Shown: positions 21,201-32,563 of the stretch, in pieces
Numbering within the stretch: the stretch's first letter is position 1
Layout of the letters: every line of letters begins with the position of its first letter
NCBI GenBank assembly: GCA_949987705.1
Contig: OX465282.1
Span: 13,194,501 to 13,258,500 of the forward strand
Length of the DNA: 64,000 nucleotides
From: Thereva unica
Lineage: Eukaryota; Arthropoda; Insecta; Diptera; Therevidae
Direction: 5' to 3'
Position numbers and translations under genes: made by a program
Notes under the pieces: model-generated
What the model was told of the DNA's origin: nothing
Databases searched by the model: none
What the model saw: only the letters and a program-made list of their open reading frames with translations

Positions 21201-22134
21201 ACAAGGTTAACTTGATTGAGAACGTCCATGGGTTGTCAGTCCCAGACTAATTTACACTTTTAGTGCTACGGGTAGCTCTGCATCACTCCAGTAGCTTGGA
21301 GCGCATTGCCATTAAATCTTGAGCTCTTGTATAGACTTAGTTATCTAAGGAACTTCCAAAGCTATCGACTGGCGGTTATGAGAGTCGATAACCCTTTCTA
21401 GTGCCTTTAGTACAATAGGCCTATAGTTATTCGTACTAATAGGCTATAGTTATTCGTGATTTTGGGGCCTCCTTTTCCTGCCTTTAGGATTAACAGATTC
21501 TCGCCCGTTTCCAACTCACGGAAATGTAACTGAGCCACACGCAAATCAACAGGGTAGAAGCTTTTGCCTAGGAATCTTCGCCTTTTTAATAATAGCGGAA
21601 ATCTCCCGGGACTCCTCCTGCAATTCCGCCCAAGCTCAATTCCAATTTTTTTTTAATAAGAGCGAGCTGAAGTGTTCTTTGGAGAGTTTCCTACATAGTC
21701 CGTTTGTAGCAACTATTGAAGATCTTTCTTGTTAGCTTTCTCAATTTCAAGAGATCGGCATTCTTCATTTTCAGAGGATACTTTATACGCCGTGTGAATA
21801 GTTTTTCCAAAGTGTTGAATCTATCTTGCTTTTCTCTATAAGCTCTATCCTTTCCTGTATGCACCCTCTATAGAGTCTCGCTCTCAGACCTGAACCAACT
21901 TCTTCGAGTCCATCCTTATTGGGTTTATTGCTTCAACATTCAGGTTTACCCTGAAGCGTATCCACCGGTGATGGGAGAAGGACGCTTGATCCGGTTCTCT
22001 CCAGTTTTCTATTATGAATGTTTCACTGTTCGTAAACACCGTGATGTTCAGTGCTATGAATAAAAGCTCGAATAGTGACTCTCCCCGTTCTTTATTATCA
22101 GCTCTGGCAAGTCATTAGCCGTATAGGCTTTGTC
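21201..22134. other. Intronic DNA, probably decayed LINE, no clear frame
   Basis: It lies between two sets of LINE remnants on the same strand and has similar base composition. I could not place any motif in it. Confidence 0.3.
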
Positions 22135-22600
22135 TCAGCCTGGGAAGTCACGTTGGAGGAGACTCAATCTTCTCCTCGCTGTAGCTTCACAATCGCACAA
22201 GTGCTCCACTGTTTCGGAAGCTGCATCGCAGAAATAACAACTACAATAAACTACCAGACCTATTCTGCTTAAATATGGCATTCTTGTAAATTTGCCTGGC
22301 CGGAAAGAAAATTTCAAGCAGTGGAGTGGGTTAGTTGTAAGACCCACCCTAATATGCGTATCTAAAATCTTCTGCATCGTTTTCAGGAGAAAGGAAAAGA
22401 GGCTGATGGGACGATAGAGCTTTGCTTATTCTGCTATCTTTAGCAACCTCTCTCCAGCTTCTCAGAATATGGATCAATTGTGATCGTACGAGTTGCGCGA
22501 GAAAGGACCGTCGGCTCCCCATTACCATGTAAAGGCTAACATAAACCGGAGGTCGCCTGGTACCCGGAGTCATCTTTGGCAAAACATTCACGCAGTATCA
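22135..22600 (-). pseudogene. Internally deleted R1/jockey-like LINE
   Basis: The minus strand first gives ILRSWREVAKDSRISKALSS, then KILDTHIRVGLTTNPLHC and LKFSFRPGKFT (start of the RT domain). It jumps at about 22275 to YCSCYFCDAASETVEHLCDC and EATARRRL, the cysteine-rich C-terminal end. The central RT and RNase H are missing, so this is an internal deletion of several kilobases compared with a full element. Confidence 0.55.
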
Positions 22601-24765
22601 TTCAGCACGATTGCTTACACCTTAGGATTTCGGGTCTTATCCAATATGTGATCTTTAGATCTGGCATATTCAGTCAGCTCCATGGACAGGGGTTAGTTCA
22701 GAGCCTAAGAGCTACGTACGATCTTGCAGCGAGGGGTCATTGAAAGGAAACTCGAACGTCCTATTTCTACTTTTAGAAATTTATGATATTTATTGATCTG
22801 TGACTGTTGAAAACGTCCTTGTTCAAATTTAAATCTTGATTTATCTCCCTAGTACGAATAACAAATATCCAGTGCATACAACGCCCTAATTCTCATCTCA
22901 CCCCTTTCAGAACAACTCCCCAAATTTCACTATAAATCAATCAAACCCCCCAAAAATTTAATAACACTACAAAACTTTGACCGGAATATTTCCCTTAAAT
23001 ATTTAAACAATATGCATTCATGCCCCGGGCTGCTGATAGTCCCATCCCCGGTGTGTGACATTTTGAACGTGCAGAGAGTACACTTTATCACTTTTATCAG
23101 TCAATTTTAATCAAGCTTAGTTTAATCTTAGTCCACGTTTGTTAAGCTAAAACAATCCGGACGAATTTCCGAGTAGAGAACTTAATTCAATGAAATTGTT
23201 CTAGAAACACGCTGGCGCGCGAGTTGTGCGATTTTCACAAGACTTTTTCATTTGTAAACAACAATTTTCAATTTCAAATTGTGATGATGCTCTAAAAAGC
23301 TGCTGTGGGTTATCTCGGGTGGAATTTAAGTGTAATGGAGGAGTGAATCACTTGATTTTTAACTGGAAGATAATCTTGTAATATGAATGACGGATTTAGA
23401 AAATACGAGAGAGCGAGATTTGTTTCGAGAGTTTTGTTTTTGCGGTCAAGGTTATTAGTGATGTTGATGTCAATTGTCATTTCGTGGAATTGTTGTTGAA
23501 CTCGGGGTAGATGAATTGACGTCAGAAGGAGTAGACAGTGTAGTTTCTTATCCTTTAACGAGAATAAGAAACGGAAGTCGTTACTGATCTTTGAAACGTT
23601 TATGCGTGTTTTTCTAGATCTTGAACGAAAAAAATTTATTTTCTGAATATGGTTCTCATTTTGCTTTACAACTGGGATCCGGCCCTGGATTCTCGCAAGT
23701 AATCCATCCCACCAATACGTTGATATCCAATCAAAAGTTCCGCTGGCCATGGTAATCTACCCTGTTGTTACATCCCAAAACTTTTGGGGCCCTCGTCTTT
23801 GCCACCCTTCCAAATCGGGTTTCTTCTTCTTTTTCTTTTGATGCTGTATTGGATCGAAAAGTATCGCGGCCACTGCTTTGTATACCACAAGTACAAATAC
23901 CCACACCGATTGAAAAGGTTCAGCAGTCCGCCTAGTGGGTTGTCGCTTAGCCTTGACTGTTAAAGAACGCTCCTCGCTATAGCGGGGCATTCACAGACTC
24001 ATCCTCCTCTTGCTTGCTTGCAGGTCAGGTCCTCCCCGTATCAAGAAAAGGAGAAGATCGTTATAGCGACCGCGCAAAAACTACCTACTGCCATCCAGCC
24101 CTCGATAAGATGACATAAACATCTTGGCTTCGTAGGCTTTGAAGGGTGTGCTCACTCTTACCTACTAATCGTTTTACTACTTTCCGCTGGGGATTGCCCA
24201 GCATTCGGAAATTCTCTTTTTCTAGTTGATATTTGACTTCCTTGGGGTAAGTGTAGTTAGTTTCAAAGCACATAAGTGCTGATGGAGCTCAAAATCTCTC
24301 TTGTTACGGCCTTCTGTAGCTTGGTCATAACTTTCCCCAATTTCTAATGTTCCTCGATGATTCATTTTTCGAGACATTTCCGTACCAGCTCTATCAATTA
24401 CTTAATAAGCTTCCGGTCACTAGAACAAAGATGTCGACACGCAGGCTATCAGACTTCTTGTTCCTATCGATCGATACCATTAAGCATATAACACATAGAG
24501 GAGTTACCTAAAAAAATATTTGCGCATGGCATTTTTCTTCTTGTTCCCTCATCGCTGGGTATCATTACTCCCACAGTCCTAAAACCTACGTCAGAGTGCT
24601 AAATTGGTAGCAGATCAGGTCTCATTCGTCACCTTCCCATTTTTTCTTTTATGCGCATTCGAAGGAAAAAACAAACTCGTCTGCCCTTGAACAAAATTAA
24701 ATTTTGTTGGATAGGAGAAGAAATGTACTTTATCTGTTACATTTTCATCCGGCAAAGGTGTACGG
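22601..24765. other. Intronic DNA with unclassified LINE-like scraps
   Basis: Open stretches on the minus strand at 23310-23750, 23757-23990 and 24085-24273 carry no decisive motif. The block FDPIQHQKKKKK at about 23840 resembles FDPIPHHKEE at about 20800, so both may descend from one LINE family. Confidence 0.3.
24763..24765. repeat. Target duplication CGG, left
   Basis: Read as CGG with the element starting at 24766-24767. CGG follows the right end at 25016-25018. A run of five G makes the exact edge uncertain by one base. Confidence 0.5.
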
Positions 24766-25015
24766 GGGCCGGTTCGTGTATGTCGAAAACGAAATTTTTT
24801 TTTCGTCTCGGGTTCGCGTAAGTCGAAAAAATTGAAAATTTTCGTCTGAAGCCGACGAAAGGCACTCGAAAGCTCTTGGGTTATCGAGTTTTTGCATTAG
24901 GACACGAACAATTTTCTTTCGACTTATGCGAACGCTAAAATTTTCGTCGCCAAAATTTTTCGACTTCAATTTCTTTTCGTTCGATTATCGTCGTTCGCCA
25001 TACACGAACCGGCCC
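24766..25015. mobile_element. MITE family M1, copy 1 (GGGCC ends, CGG target)
   Basis: The ends GGGCCGGTTCGTGTATGTCG and, inverted on the right, GGGCCGGTTCGTGTATGGCG flank a 250-bp element with much internal inverted symmetry (TTCGACTT.. / AAGTCGAA..). A near-identical copy is at 28184-28431. The GGG-CC start and the 3-bp CNG-type target are shared with the Harbinger at 4112, so a Harbinger-type transposase may have moved it. Confidence 0.85.
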
Positions 25016-26789
25016 CGGATTTGTAAAAGAATGTCCCATATGGAAAACTTTGTATTTGTGACAGTATTTCTTGGACTATGGCCAAAGACCTGGCCACCGT
25101 CTTATTCTTTCCCTTTCACCGTCCAATAGTTGCCCACACCTTTTTATTTGATCTCTTTCTCAGAACAAAATCGACAACCTTTGTTCTTCTTTCCGGGCAT
25201 TGATGTCGGGTTTTTAATTTACTCTTGAGTTTGCTTACCTTTAGCTAACCTTATTTTCCATTTAAGAATAGCTCGATGTGGCGATGCAACTACAAATGTA
25301 AACAGAAATAAGCGGGTAACTTTACTCATGGGTGGCGCTTTCATAGATGCAAATGGTGCACTTGCACCGGGCACAATTTGCGGGGGCGCAATTTTAAAAA
25401 TTAAGATAAAAAAAAATTTAAAAGGTAGTGCAACAAATTACACAAATTTATCCAATTTCTGTCCCTGTACTTTATCATGCAAGGAAAAAACGGGGAAATT
25501 TCCCTTCTCCTTGTGCAGGAAGTTTCGGAGATTTTGGCTTTGGGATTCGGGAAAAGTGTCCCAAGTCAGAGAAAAATCTCTCATTTATTCGGAGCATTTT
25601 TTTTAAATTCCTTAAAATGCACCATATCCATTCACGCCAAGAAAAAATTGTTGCTGTTTACCATGATTGATATAAAATTGAAGGCGCCGTTGCTGCACTT
25701 TTAAATTCTGTTTCAAGAATTGTTAAAAGAGGTAAATGAACAAAATAAGGGGAACAAAACTCTTGTGGTGAGAACTCCTTTTTAATTACTCTTTTTTGTT
25801 TGTTCCTTTATACCCCGGCCTCAATTCAATAAAATTCAATTCAATATACATATAAGTGGCTTCACCGGCTGGTATGTTCAGTTCATGCTTGAATTTGTTG
25901 TTGTTTTTTCGCCAGAAGTTAGAAATGCAAAAGGTCACTGGAATGATATTCTTCCATTACTCTAGTTGATTACTCTCTTTTGAGCGAGCTTTTACGTTCA
26001 ATGTCAATTTCATGTTCTGTTGGGCGAACTCAGGCTTTATTTTTCCTAAGTTTAATATGTGAAAATGTATGGGAACTCAGAAAAAAATTAAGGTTTAGTA
26101 CAGCAATTTGCTCGCACTATGCAGTTCGGCCGGTGTATCCGGGGTATTATTGTCTTACAAATTAATATGGCCAGTTTCACACGGGCCAACCGACTAAAAA
26201 TGGCTGTAATCGTCAATTCCCTTTTGAAATTCAATGAAGAATAGCATGGGTTTTCACTAGAACGAACTTTTTCAACAAACTATAATTTATAATGCTTAAG
26301 CTTGTTGCTGTTGCTTTTAATATTAATTCTTCCTTCTACCATTCATTTTCATTTCTTTTCCTAGCAAAAGGGAGACAAAAAAATAACGACTTCAGAGCTG
26401 CCAAAAAGTTGATTCAAAAATTCCGTGAAAGAATTCAGAGGTTCAAAAAATCTGCCGGCCCCATCGTTTTAGCCTATTCCCTTCTCCGCAAACTACACGT
26501 TCAGCACATTTTTGTTGGTTGGATATTGTCCCATGTGAAACCTCCTCTCTATGTAATCTTGTTTTTTATGTCATACGCATTATTATGGTGCAATCTTAAA
26601 TTTTGCGTAAACTATGAAAATGATTTCTCCCATTCAGCAAGTTTTTATGTCTGTTCCATTGTGTCCCTCATTGCGTTCACAAATGAACAGCAATATGGCA
26701 TAGTGCACCGAGAGCAAATTTTGTTCGAAAAATTCATATACAGTTACAATGGCGGCTTTTTTTTGTTCGATTCGACTGCGTTCTTCTTT
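25016..26789. other. Intronic DNA, no gene recognised
   Basis: It includes the word cluster GCAAATGGTGCA...CCGGGC.CAATTT at about 25349-25410, repeated near 63590-63650. A 213-residue open frame begins at 26292 but has no known motif and runs into the LINE at its 3' end, so I do not call it. Confidence 0.4.
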
Positions 26790-28025
26790 TTCTCTGATCC
26801 GTTAGCTGGCGGTCCGAGTGGGACGTCCCCGCAACGGATACGCTGCTATCGGTGCCGCTGGGTCTCGAACTCTATTCACGATTCGTTTCCATTCTTGCCG
26901 GCTTTTGGCGATGTCTCGAGCCGCGGTAACTGATAACCGTTGATTCTTTAGGTCACCCTCGATATTCTTTAGCTAGGTTTTCTTCGGTGCCGATCGCTGG
27001 ATTTTCCAGCCTGCGGGACGGTCTCGCCAGACAAGTTTACGTTGCAAGCGGTCATCATCCATTAGCCAAACATTTCCAAACCACCGTAGTCGACGCTTTT
27101 GCATTTCTCCTTCGATCAGTGTCTGCTGATCGCATCTTTGTCTGACTGTCTCGTTTGGAAGGCGATCGCGTAATGAGACACCGAGGATCTGTCTCAAGCT
27201 TCGTATTTGGAGGACTTCGAGCTTCTTAACGTCCAATTTGAGCAGTGTCCACGTTTCAGATCCATAAAGAAGAATTGGAAGGATCAACGTTCGCTAAAGG
27301 CGTACTTTTTTTTTGATGGAAATATTTGTTCGTTTCCATATGCACCTACATATGTTTCCATATTGAGCGAGACGAATGTTGCTGTTGCCTGGCCGATGCG
27401 GCTGTGAACGTCGATGCTACTTTCGTTTCCTCAACCAATGATCCCAAATATTTGAACCTCGAAACCTGTTCGATTTGGGTTCCAACGAGGTGAACACTGG
27501 CCTTCGATCCGTCCGTTGTGAGCACTTTGGTCTTCTCTGCATTGATTTTTAACCCGTATGATTGGGCGATGCGGGAAATGTCGTATAAGATTTCCGTTGC
27601 TTCGGCATCCGAAGACGGCGCTATCTCCGGCGAACATAAAGTCGGTTACGAAGTTGTTGTCGTCGTATCGAACTCCGAGTCGTCCATCGAATGCTTCACG
27701 CATAATCGCGTCCATTACAACATTGAAGAGAAGTGGCGAAGCGACGTCTCCCTGTCGGACACCCGTTTGAATCGGGAACTCCTCGCATAAGTCGCTTCGA
27801 ATACGAACACTGCTGGATGAGCCATCGTACGACGCGACGCTTGGAGAAGTTTGATGATTATCAATGGCATGTGTTCGATTTCCAAGACTCTCCACAAGCT
27901 GTTCCAATCGATGCAATCGAAAGCGAATTTGAAATCGATGAAAACGACGACAGTTCGTTTGCCGCAACGAATTCTTCCTTCCATTAGCTGACGGAGTTTG
28001 AATATTTGATCAGTGCATCAATGCG
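26790..28025 (-). pseudogene. 5'-truncated LINE with mutated catalytic box
   Basis: The minus strand starts with HCTDQIFKLRQLMEGRIRC (RT), then VVFIDFKFAFDCIDWNSLW (first catalytic aspartate). After a frame change it gives QTGVRQGDVASPLLFN and the second box as FMFAGDSAVFG, where FADD is expected, so a catalytic Asp has become Gly. Further on come LILPILLYGSETWTL, LRQILGVSLRDRL, KRRLRWFGNVWLM and RDIAKSRQEWKRI, the usual C-terminal region. At least two frameshifts and a stop are present. It is a different family from the LINE at 705. Confidence 0.8.
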
Positions 28026-28180
28026 TTGTTCGACATACGTTACCGACTACCAATCACAATTTACAATCGAATCAGCTTTTGATTACCGAATCGAATTTCG
28101 TACTTATCATTGTTCGTCCTAGGTTACTAGCTAGGCTATTTTAAAAAGGACTCAGAAGCTTAGAAGATCGAATCAAATCA

Positions 28181-28183
28181 GGG
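28181..28183. repeat. Target duplication CAG, left
   Basis: CAG is repeated at 28432-28434. Confidence 0.7.
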
Positions 28184-28431
28184 GCCAGTTCGTGTATGTC
28201 GAAAACGAAAAATTTTTTTCGTCTCGGGTTCGCGTAAGTCGAAAAAATTGAAAATTTTCGACTGAAGCCGACGAAAGGCACTCGAAAGCTTTTGGGTTAT
28301 CGAGTTTTTGCATTAGGACACGAACAATTTTCTTTCGACCTATGCGAACGCTAAAATTTTTGTCGACAAAATTTTTCGACTTCAATTTCTTTTCGTTCTT
28401 TTATCGTCGTTCGCCATACACGAACCCGCCC
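28184..28431. mobile_element. MITE family M1, copy 2 (GGGCC ends, CAG target)
   Basis: It starts GGGCCAGTTCGTGTATGTCG and is nearly identical to 24766-25015 throughout, with few substitutions. It is flanked by CAG on both sides. It begins about 150 bp beyond the 5' end of the minus-strand LINE. Confidence 0.85.
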
Positions 28432-28434
28432 CAG

Positions 28435-29909
28435 GTTCCCGTATTTTGGTCTATTATAACTTTTTGTGTGTTACGAACAACGATCGAACTTTTAATCAGT
28501 TTGTCATCTCTATTGCATATGTTAATCCATTAAATTGACTTATATAAGTAGAAGGTACTAAGGGGCCTATTCCTGATATCTAAAGTGATATATATTATTC
28601 TGCAGACAATGACAAAATTTATCTAATTTATCGATCTAAAAATGTTCTTCAATAAAAAAATGAATATAGTTTAGAGTTTGTTTTTTTGTCCTTAACTATT
28701 TTTCACATTTATTTACTTTTTATTTTAAAATTTTTTTACTTGAAAACTATTTCTAATGTAAATTTAATATATCAAAAGCATTGTTTTTTTATTTTATTAA
28801 TAATTTAGAAGACGTATTTTCAAAGCACATATTATCATTATTTTTTAATCTTTTTTGTTAAATCAGTGTTTTGGTTTTTTTTGTTAAAGGGGTGTTAGAG
28901 AGTATATTCAGTATATTTTTAATTCAGTATAACTTCTCGTTAGTTTTAATATAATGTAATAATAATAAACACTATTTTTTATTTTTGAATCATTTAGTGT
29001 GTGTTTTAAGGGAAAAGAATAAAGCAATAATATTACACAAACAAAACAAAAAAAAAATCATTATTTAGCAGAAAGTTAACAAAAATAAGATTTGTATTAT
29101 TAATATTAAAATTATTAATCTGATGTTTTTTTTGTTTTTGTATGTGTAGTAGGGGTAGGAAATTATCACATTTATAAAGTTTTTTTTTAGTTTAAAAAAA
29201 AATAAAAAAAATAAAATAAAATAAAGCTAAAAAAAAATAAAAAAAAAAATAAAATAAAGCTAAAAAAAAATTTATTAGAGTGAAAAATATCTAGATTATA
29301 TCTTGTCACAGCTCTTGTAGTATATTTTTATTTTTATATTTATTATTACGTCGGAAAGAAAGTCAATATGAAATTTTTAATAAGTCTTATTTTGTTGATT
29401 ATTATTCAATTGTTTTTTTTTTATCTCGGAAGATTGATATTAAATATATATGTGATATTAAAAATACAAAATACCAAAAAAAAATTTTAAGAAAATTTTT
29501 TCTGAATACATATAAATTTTGTTTTTCGATTTTTGTTTATAATTTGAAAATGGCGAGCCTTTTTAAAAATTTTGTCCCTTTTTTTATTTTTTATTTTGTT
29601 TTTTTTAATATTTTTTGTTTTATTTTTTTTTAGAATAATCAATTAAAGATTTTGTTGTATTTTATCTTATATACTTTCAAAAAAATGTGTACATAGCCTA
29701 TTTATTTTTTGATATTATATAATAGATAAAAAAATTAATTATGTATTATTACATTGGAAACAAATTCACAAAGAACCGACTAGCTTAAAAAGTAGTGTTT
29801 TGTTTTTTTTCTTTTCTTTTTTTTAGGATAACATTCGAGACTTATAAATATAATTTTTTTTTTATATTTATATTTATGAAGAAAGATTTTTGTTTTTTTT
29901 TTGGAATTT
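28435..29909. other. AT-rich DNA downstream of the nested gene
   Basis: Very AT-rich, with a tandem AAAATAAAATAAAGCT motif near 29210-29270. No mobile-element ends are recognised. On the minus strand it would hold the 3' untranslated region of the nested gene; several TTTATT words (AATAAA on the minus strand) occur, and none can be singled out. Confidence 0.5.
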
Positions 29910-30799
29910 TTAATGTAAGCAATAGGTGGCTAACAATGCAACTACACTAGATGCAAAAATTCCTAAGCTACCAGAATTTATTTTAAATGCGCCTGCGTTG
30001 ACGGTTACTTTATTATTCTCAGCCCAGCTAGCTGTTGAGCCCTTCTGTTGTGGGAAATTGTTCATATCATTTCCTGGTTGCTGCTGTTGTTGTCCAACTT
30101 GTTGCTGTTGTGGTGCATTTGCTAGTGGTGGCAAACCCGGCTGTTGTTGATCCATCATACCAGGCTGTACTGGTGGTGCTGGTGGCATACCTGCACCTGG
30201 AGCACCTGGTGGTGGTTGTTCAACATTAAAGCATTGCACTTCCTCAACTTGTGTTACATTAGCAGGATTTTCTGGATGGGTGACATTTTTTAGTACTGGT
30301 ACGCACATAACACCATATGTCGGTTGTTGTGCTTGATCTGGGTTAGTCATATTATTTGGTGGCATTGCTGCTAGATTGTTATTATTACCATCTGGGAATG
30401 GTGCTAGTGGTACAGTACCTTCTGCATATGGTCCACCTTGTACTGGAGGATTAACTGGCACTGCACCTGGCATTGGTGCTACTTGACCGGGCTGATTATA
30501 TCCTTGTGGTGGCTGTTGTTGTGGTGGATATTGTTGTCCCATTTGTGGTGGTTGAGAATTTACCATGCCAGCACCAATTGGTGTTATGGCGCCTTGTTGT
30601 CCAGCCATTTGTGCGGGATCTCCGTTTGTTACAACAGTAGATGGTTGACCAGGAGTATTGTTAATGATTATGACACGATCATGATTTCCATCGCTACTGC
30701 CTACTGGTGCAGCAGCTTGTTGTACGGTTTGTGTATGCGTTGGTGTTAAGGCATGTCCTAGGATAGCACCTCCGAGAGCTCCAGCGATTAATCCAGTTC
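29910..30799 (-). CDS. Nested secreted Pro/Gln-rich protein, coding exon 2 (C-terminal half)
   Basis: The exon starts at an acceptor (TTATTTTAG on the minus strand) and completes a Gly codon from exon 1. It opens with the hydrophobic strip GTGLIAGALGGAILGHALTP (about residues 296-315 of 591), which has GxxxG spacing. Asn/Gly/Pro/Gln-rich stretches follow. A short domain has two cysteines about 24 residues apart (near 461 and 485) enclosing two NVT glycosylation sequons; other sequons are NNT and NMT. The last 30 residues (KINSGSLGIFASSVVALLAT...) look like a GPI-anchor signal with a small-residue cleavage site (NSG) before a hydrophobic tail. I do not recognise the family. It lies antisense in the Luc7-like intron. 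Confidence 0.85.
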
Positions 30800-30871
30800 C
30801 TAAAATAATTTTTGTATATTAGAAAAAGTTTAGCTTTTTTAAAATAAAAAAAGAGGATAGTTTGCCCGGTT

Positions 30872-31195
30872 AAAAATGAAACTCGCCCGCAGCTAGCATG
30901 CAGCAGGTACGCACTAGCCCGTAGCTAGTATGCAGCAGGTACGCACTAGCCCGCACGGCGCCCGCAGCTAGCATGTACGCTTGAGCAAACATAAGACCCA
31001 CCCGCAGCTAGCATACAGCTGGCACGCACGAACAGTGTCAATCACGAGTAAAAATGAAACTCGCCCGCAGCTAGCATGCAGCAGCTACGTACAAGCTCGC
31101 ACGGTGCACGCAGCTAGCATGCGCGCCTGAGTAAAAATATGACTCGCCCGCAGCTAGAATGCAGCTGGCACGTGCGCCCAGTGTCAATCAAAGGG
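30872..31195 (+). repeat. Tandem array of CCCGCAGCTAGCATGCAGC units
   Basis: The word CCCGCAGCTAGCATGCAGC and close variants occur about seven to eight times, spaced by CAGGTACGCACTAG-like links. A higher-order unit of roughly 150-180 bp (ending ...GTGTCAATCA) appears twice. It is much more GC-rich than its surroundings. The word CGAGTAAAAATGAAACTCGC inside also occurs in changed form at the start of 49459 and in the terminal repeat of 35060. Confidence 0.75.
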
Positions 31196-31254
31196 TCTTT
31201 TTATAAACTCAAATTTAAATTGAAAGAAAACAAATATTTTTGTAGAATAAAGCA

Positions 31255-31456
31255 TCTCCCGCTACAGGCATGTACGAAATCGCCTGTATGGCTTTACAAT
31301 ATTGGAAGAAAATTGGGAATTATCGTGGTGACCATAAAGAGTGCCATTAGCATACTCAGTAGAACAGTTCTCCGTCGATATCGTAGGTCAAGCAGCATTG
31401 GACGTGGTTAGTGGTTAGTTGGGGGACCGCTTGGAAAAAAACACTCGCGTTTGGAA
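31255..31456 (+). repeat. Dispersed repeat X, copy 1
   Basis: The stretch ...AGTGCCATTAGCATACTCAGTAGAAC...TTGGGGGACCGCTTGG... is found inverted at 37779-37935 and 49559-49690. All three end in a variant of CACTCGCGTTTGGAA. Class unknown. Confidence 0.6.
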
Positions 31457-31677
31457 TAATCTAAGCTTATGCGGTCGCATTTATAAATTTTCATATCTGA
31501 ATTTTTGGATTTCCGTGTCTGTGGCGGGAGAATACGTTCTTTTGTAGCTTGCCTATTTGTTCGCCATCGCGCGCGTATGCGCTAGTAATAAAATTAACCA
31601 ATCAATATTATTTTTAATCGGGTGGTGACGTTAGGATTTCATCCGTCATACCTACAAAAAATCTCATCAAAACATAC

Positions 31678-32563
31678 CCAAACCAGGTCCAGAACTCTTC
31701 TGCTGCTGCATCGGGAATGATCCAGCTGGGTAATAACCTGGCTGTACTCCAGACCCAGCAAAAACTGGTGGTCCTTGTGGTGGTGGATAATTGGCATATC
31801 CTCCACCACCAGCTGGGAATCCATGCTGTTGTGGATATGATTGTGGATGATAGCTCTGTTGTGGATAAGAGGCTTGTGGTTGTACAGGATATGAAGCACC
31901 AGGCTGTGCCCCAGTGCCATGTGGATAGCTAGACATTACCGGCCGGACAGTTTGTGCCTTAATTGGTGTATTAAGACCAGTATTTTGTGGATATGATCCT
32001 GCTGCTACACCAGCTCCAACACCAGCTGACTGCTGTGGATAGCTCTGCTGTTTCGGATAACTAGCAGCTACAGCTGGTTGATTTCCAGGATATGATGGTG
32101 GAGCACCCTGTACTGGCGGCTTGTATACTGGTGGTGGTTCATGCATATTCGAGTGAGCTCCACCGGGTACATTCTGTGGTGAATATGCTGGTGGCGGTCC
32201 AGGATTCGCTTGATTATATGATGGTGGTTTAGCAGCCGCATTTGTGTTTGGCACATTCCAACCGATTGGTGCATTGTTATTAGTATTACTACTTGCTGCA
32301 CCGCCAGTTGCTGGTCGGTTTGGCTGTGAATTATAGTTGGGATAGCTTAATTTAGCAACATCAGCATGTGAGTTAGATGGCTGTTGATGGGCTGGCCTTG
32401 TGACACTGCTGCCGCTTGACGATGATGATGTACGTCTGGAATTATAGCTGCCGCTGCTGCTACTTTTTCTACTACCACCAGATAGGGTTCGTTTGGCTTC
32501 TGTTAGCTGTGATAGAGCCAATAGGGCTGATAGTAGAAATGCAATTTGTATCCTTTGCTTCAT
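31678..32563 (-). CDS. Nested secreted Pro/Tyr/Gln-rich protein, coding exon 1 (N-terminal half)
   Basis: The start ATG at 32561-32563 gives a clear signal peptide, QIAFLLSALLALSQLTEA, with cleavage predicted around residue 23. The mature end is basic and Ser/Gly-rich (KRTLSGGSRKSSSSG). Next come a conserved-looking SYPNYNSQPN and IGWNVPN, then long Pro-rich stretches with repeated SYPQQ / YPQQS / PPSY words (about residues 150-285). The exon ends at GPGLG|GTATGTT and splices in phase to 29910-30799, giving 591 residues in all. The layout recalls extracellular GPI proteins of prion/Shadoo type, but this is a likeness of architecture only. The gene is inside, and opposite to, the Luc7-like transcript. 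Confidence 0.85.

Larger units (their letters stand above)
30800..31677 (-). other. Intron of the nested gene, 878 bp
   Basis: The minus-strand donor GTATGTT begins at 31677 and the acceptor TTTTAG ends at 30800. It separates phase-1 codon parts G|GA. It contains a GC-richer tandem array (30872-31195) and part of a dispersed repeat (31255-31456). Confidence 0.85.

Noticed and set aside
26292..26933. A 213-residue open frame on the plus strand
   Set aside because: No known motif, unusual Phe/Ser-rich composition, and its 3' end overlaps the minus-strand LINE. Probably chance.
29926..30749. Plus-strand open frames opposite the nested gene (29926-30150, 30035-30229, 30438-30749)
   Set aside because: They are shadows of the Pro/Gln/Gly-rich minus-strand exon; their Cys/Val-rich peptides reflect its codons.
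30872..31195. Regularly spaced direct repeats resembling a CRISPR array
   Set aside because: Eukaryotic intron, spacers not unique or equal in length, repeats diverge and show higher-order structure.
31639..32301. Other-frame minus- and plus-strand frames in the first nested exon
   Set aside because: His/Ile- or Val-rich shadows of the repetitive coding sequence. Only the frame with signal peptide and matching splice phase makes sense.
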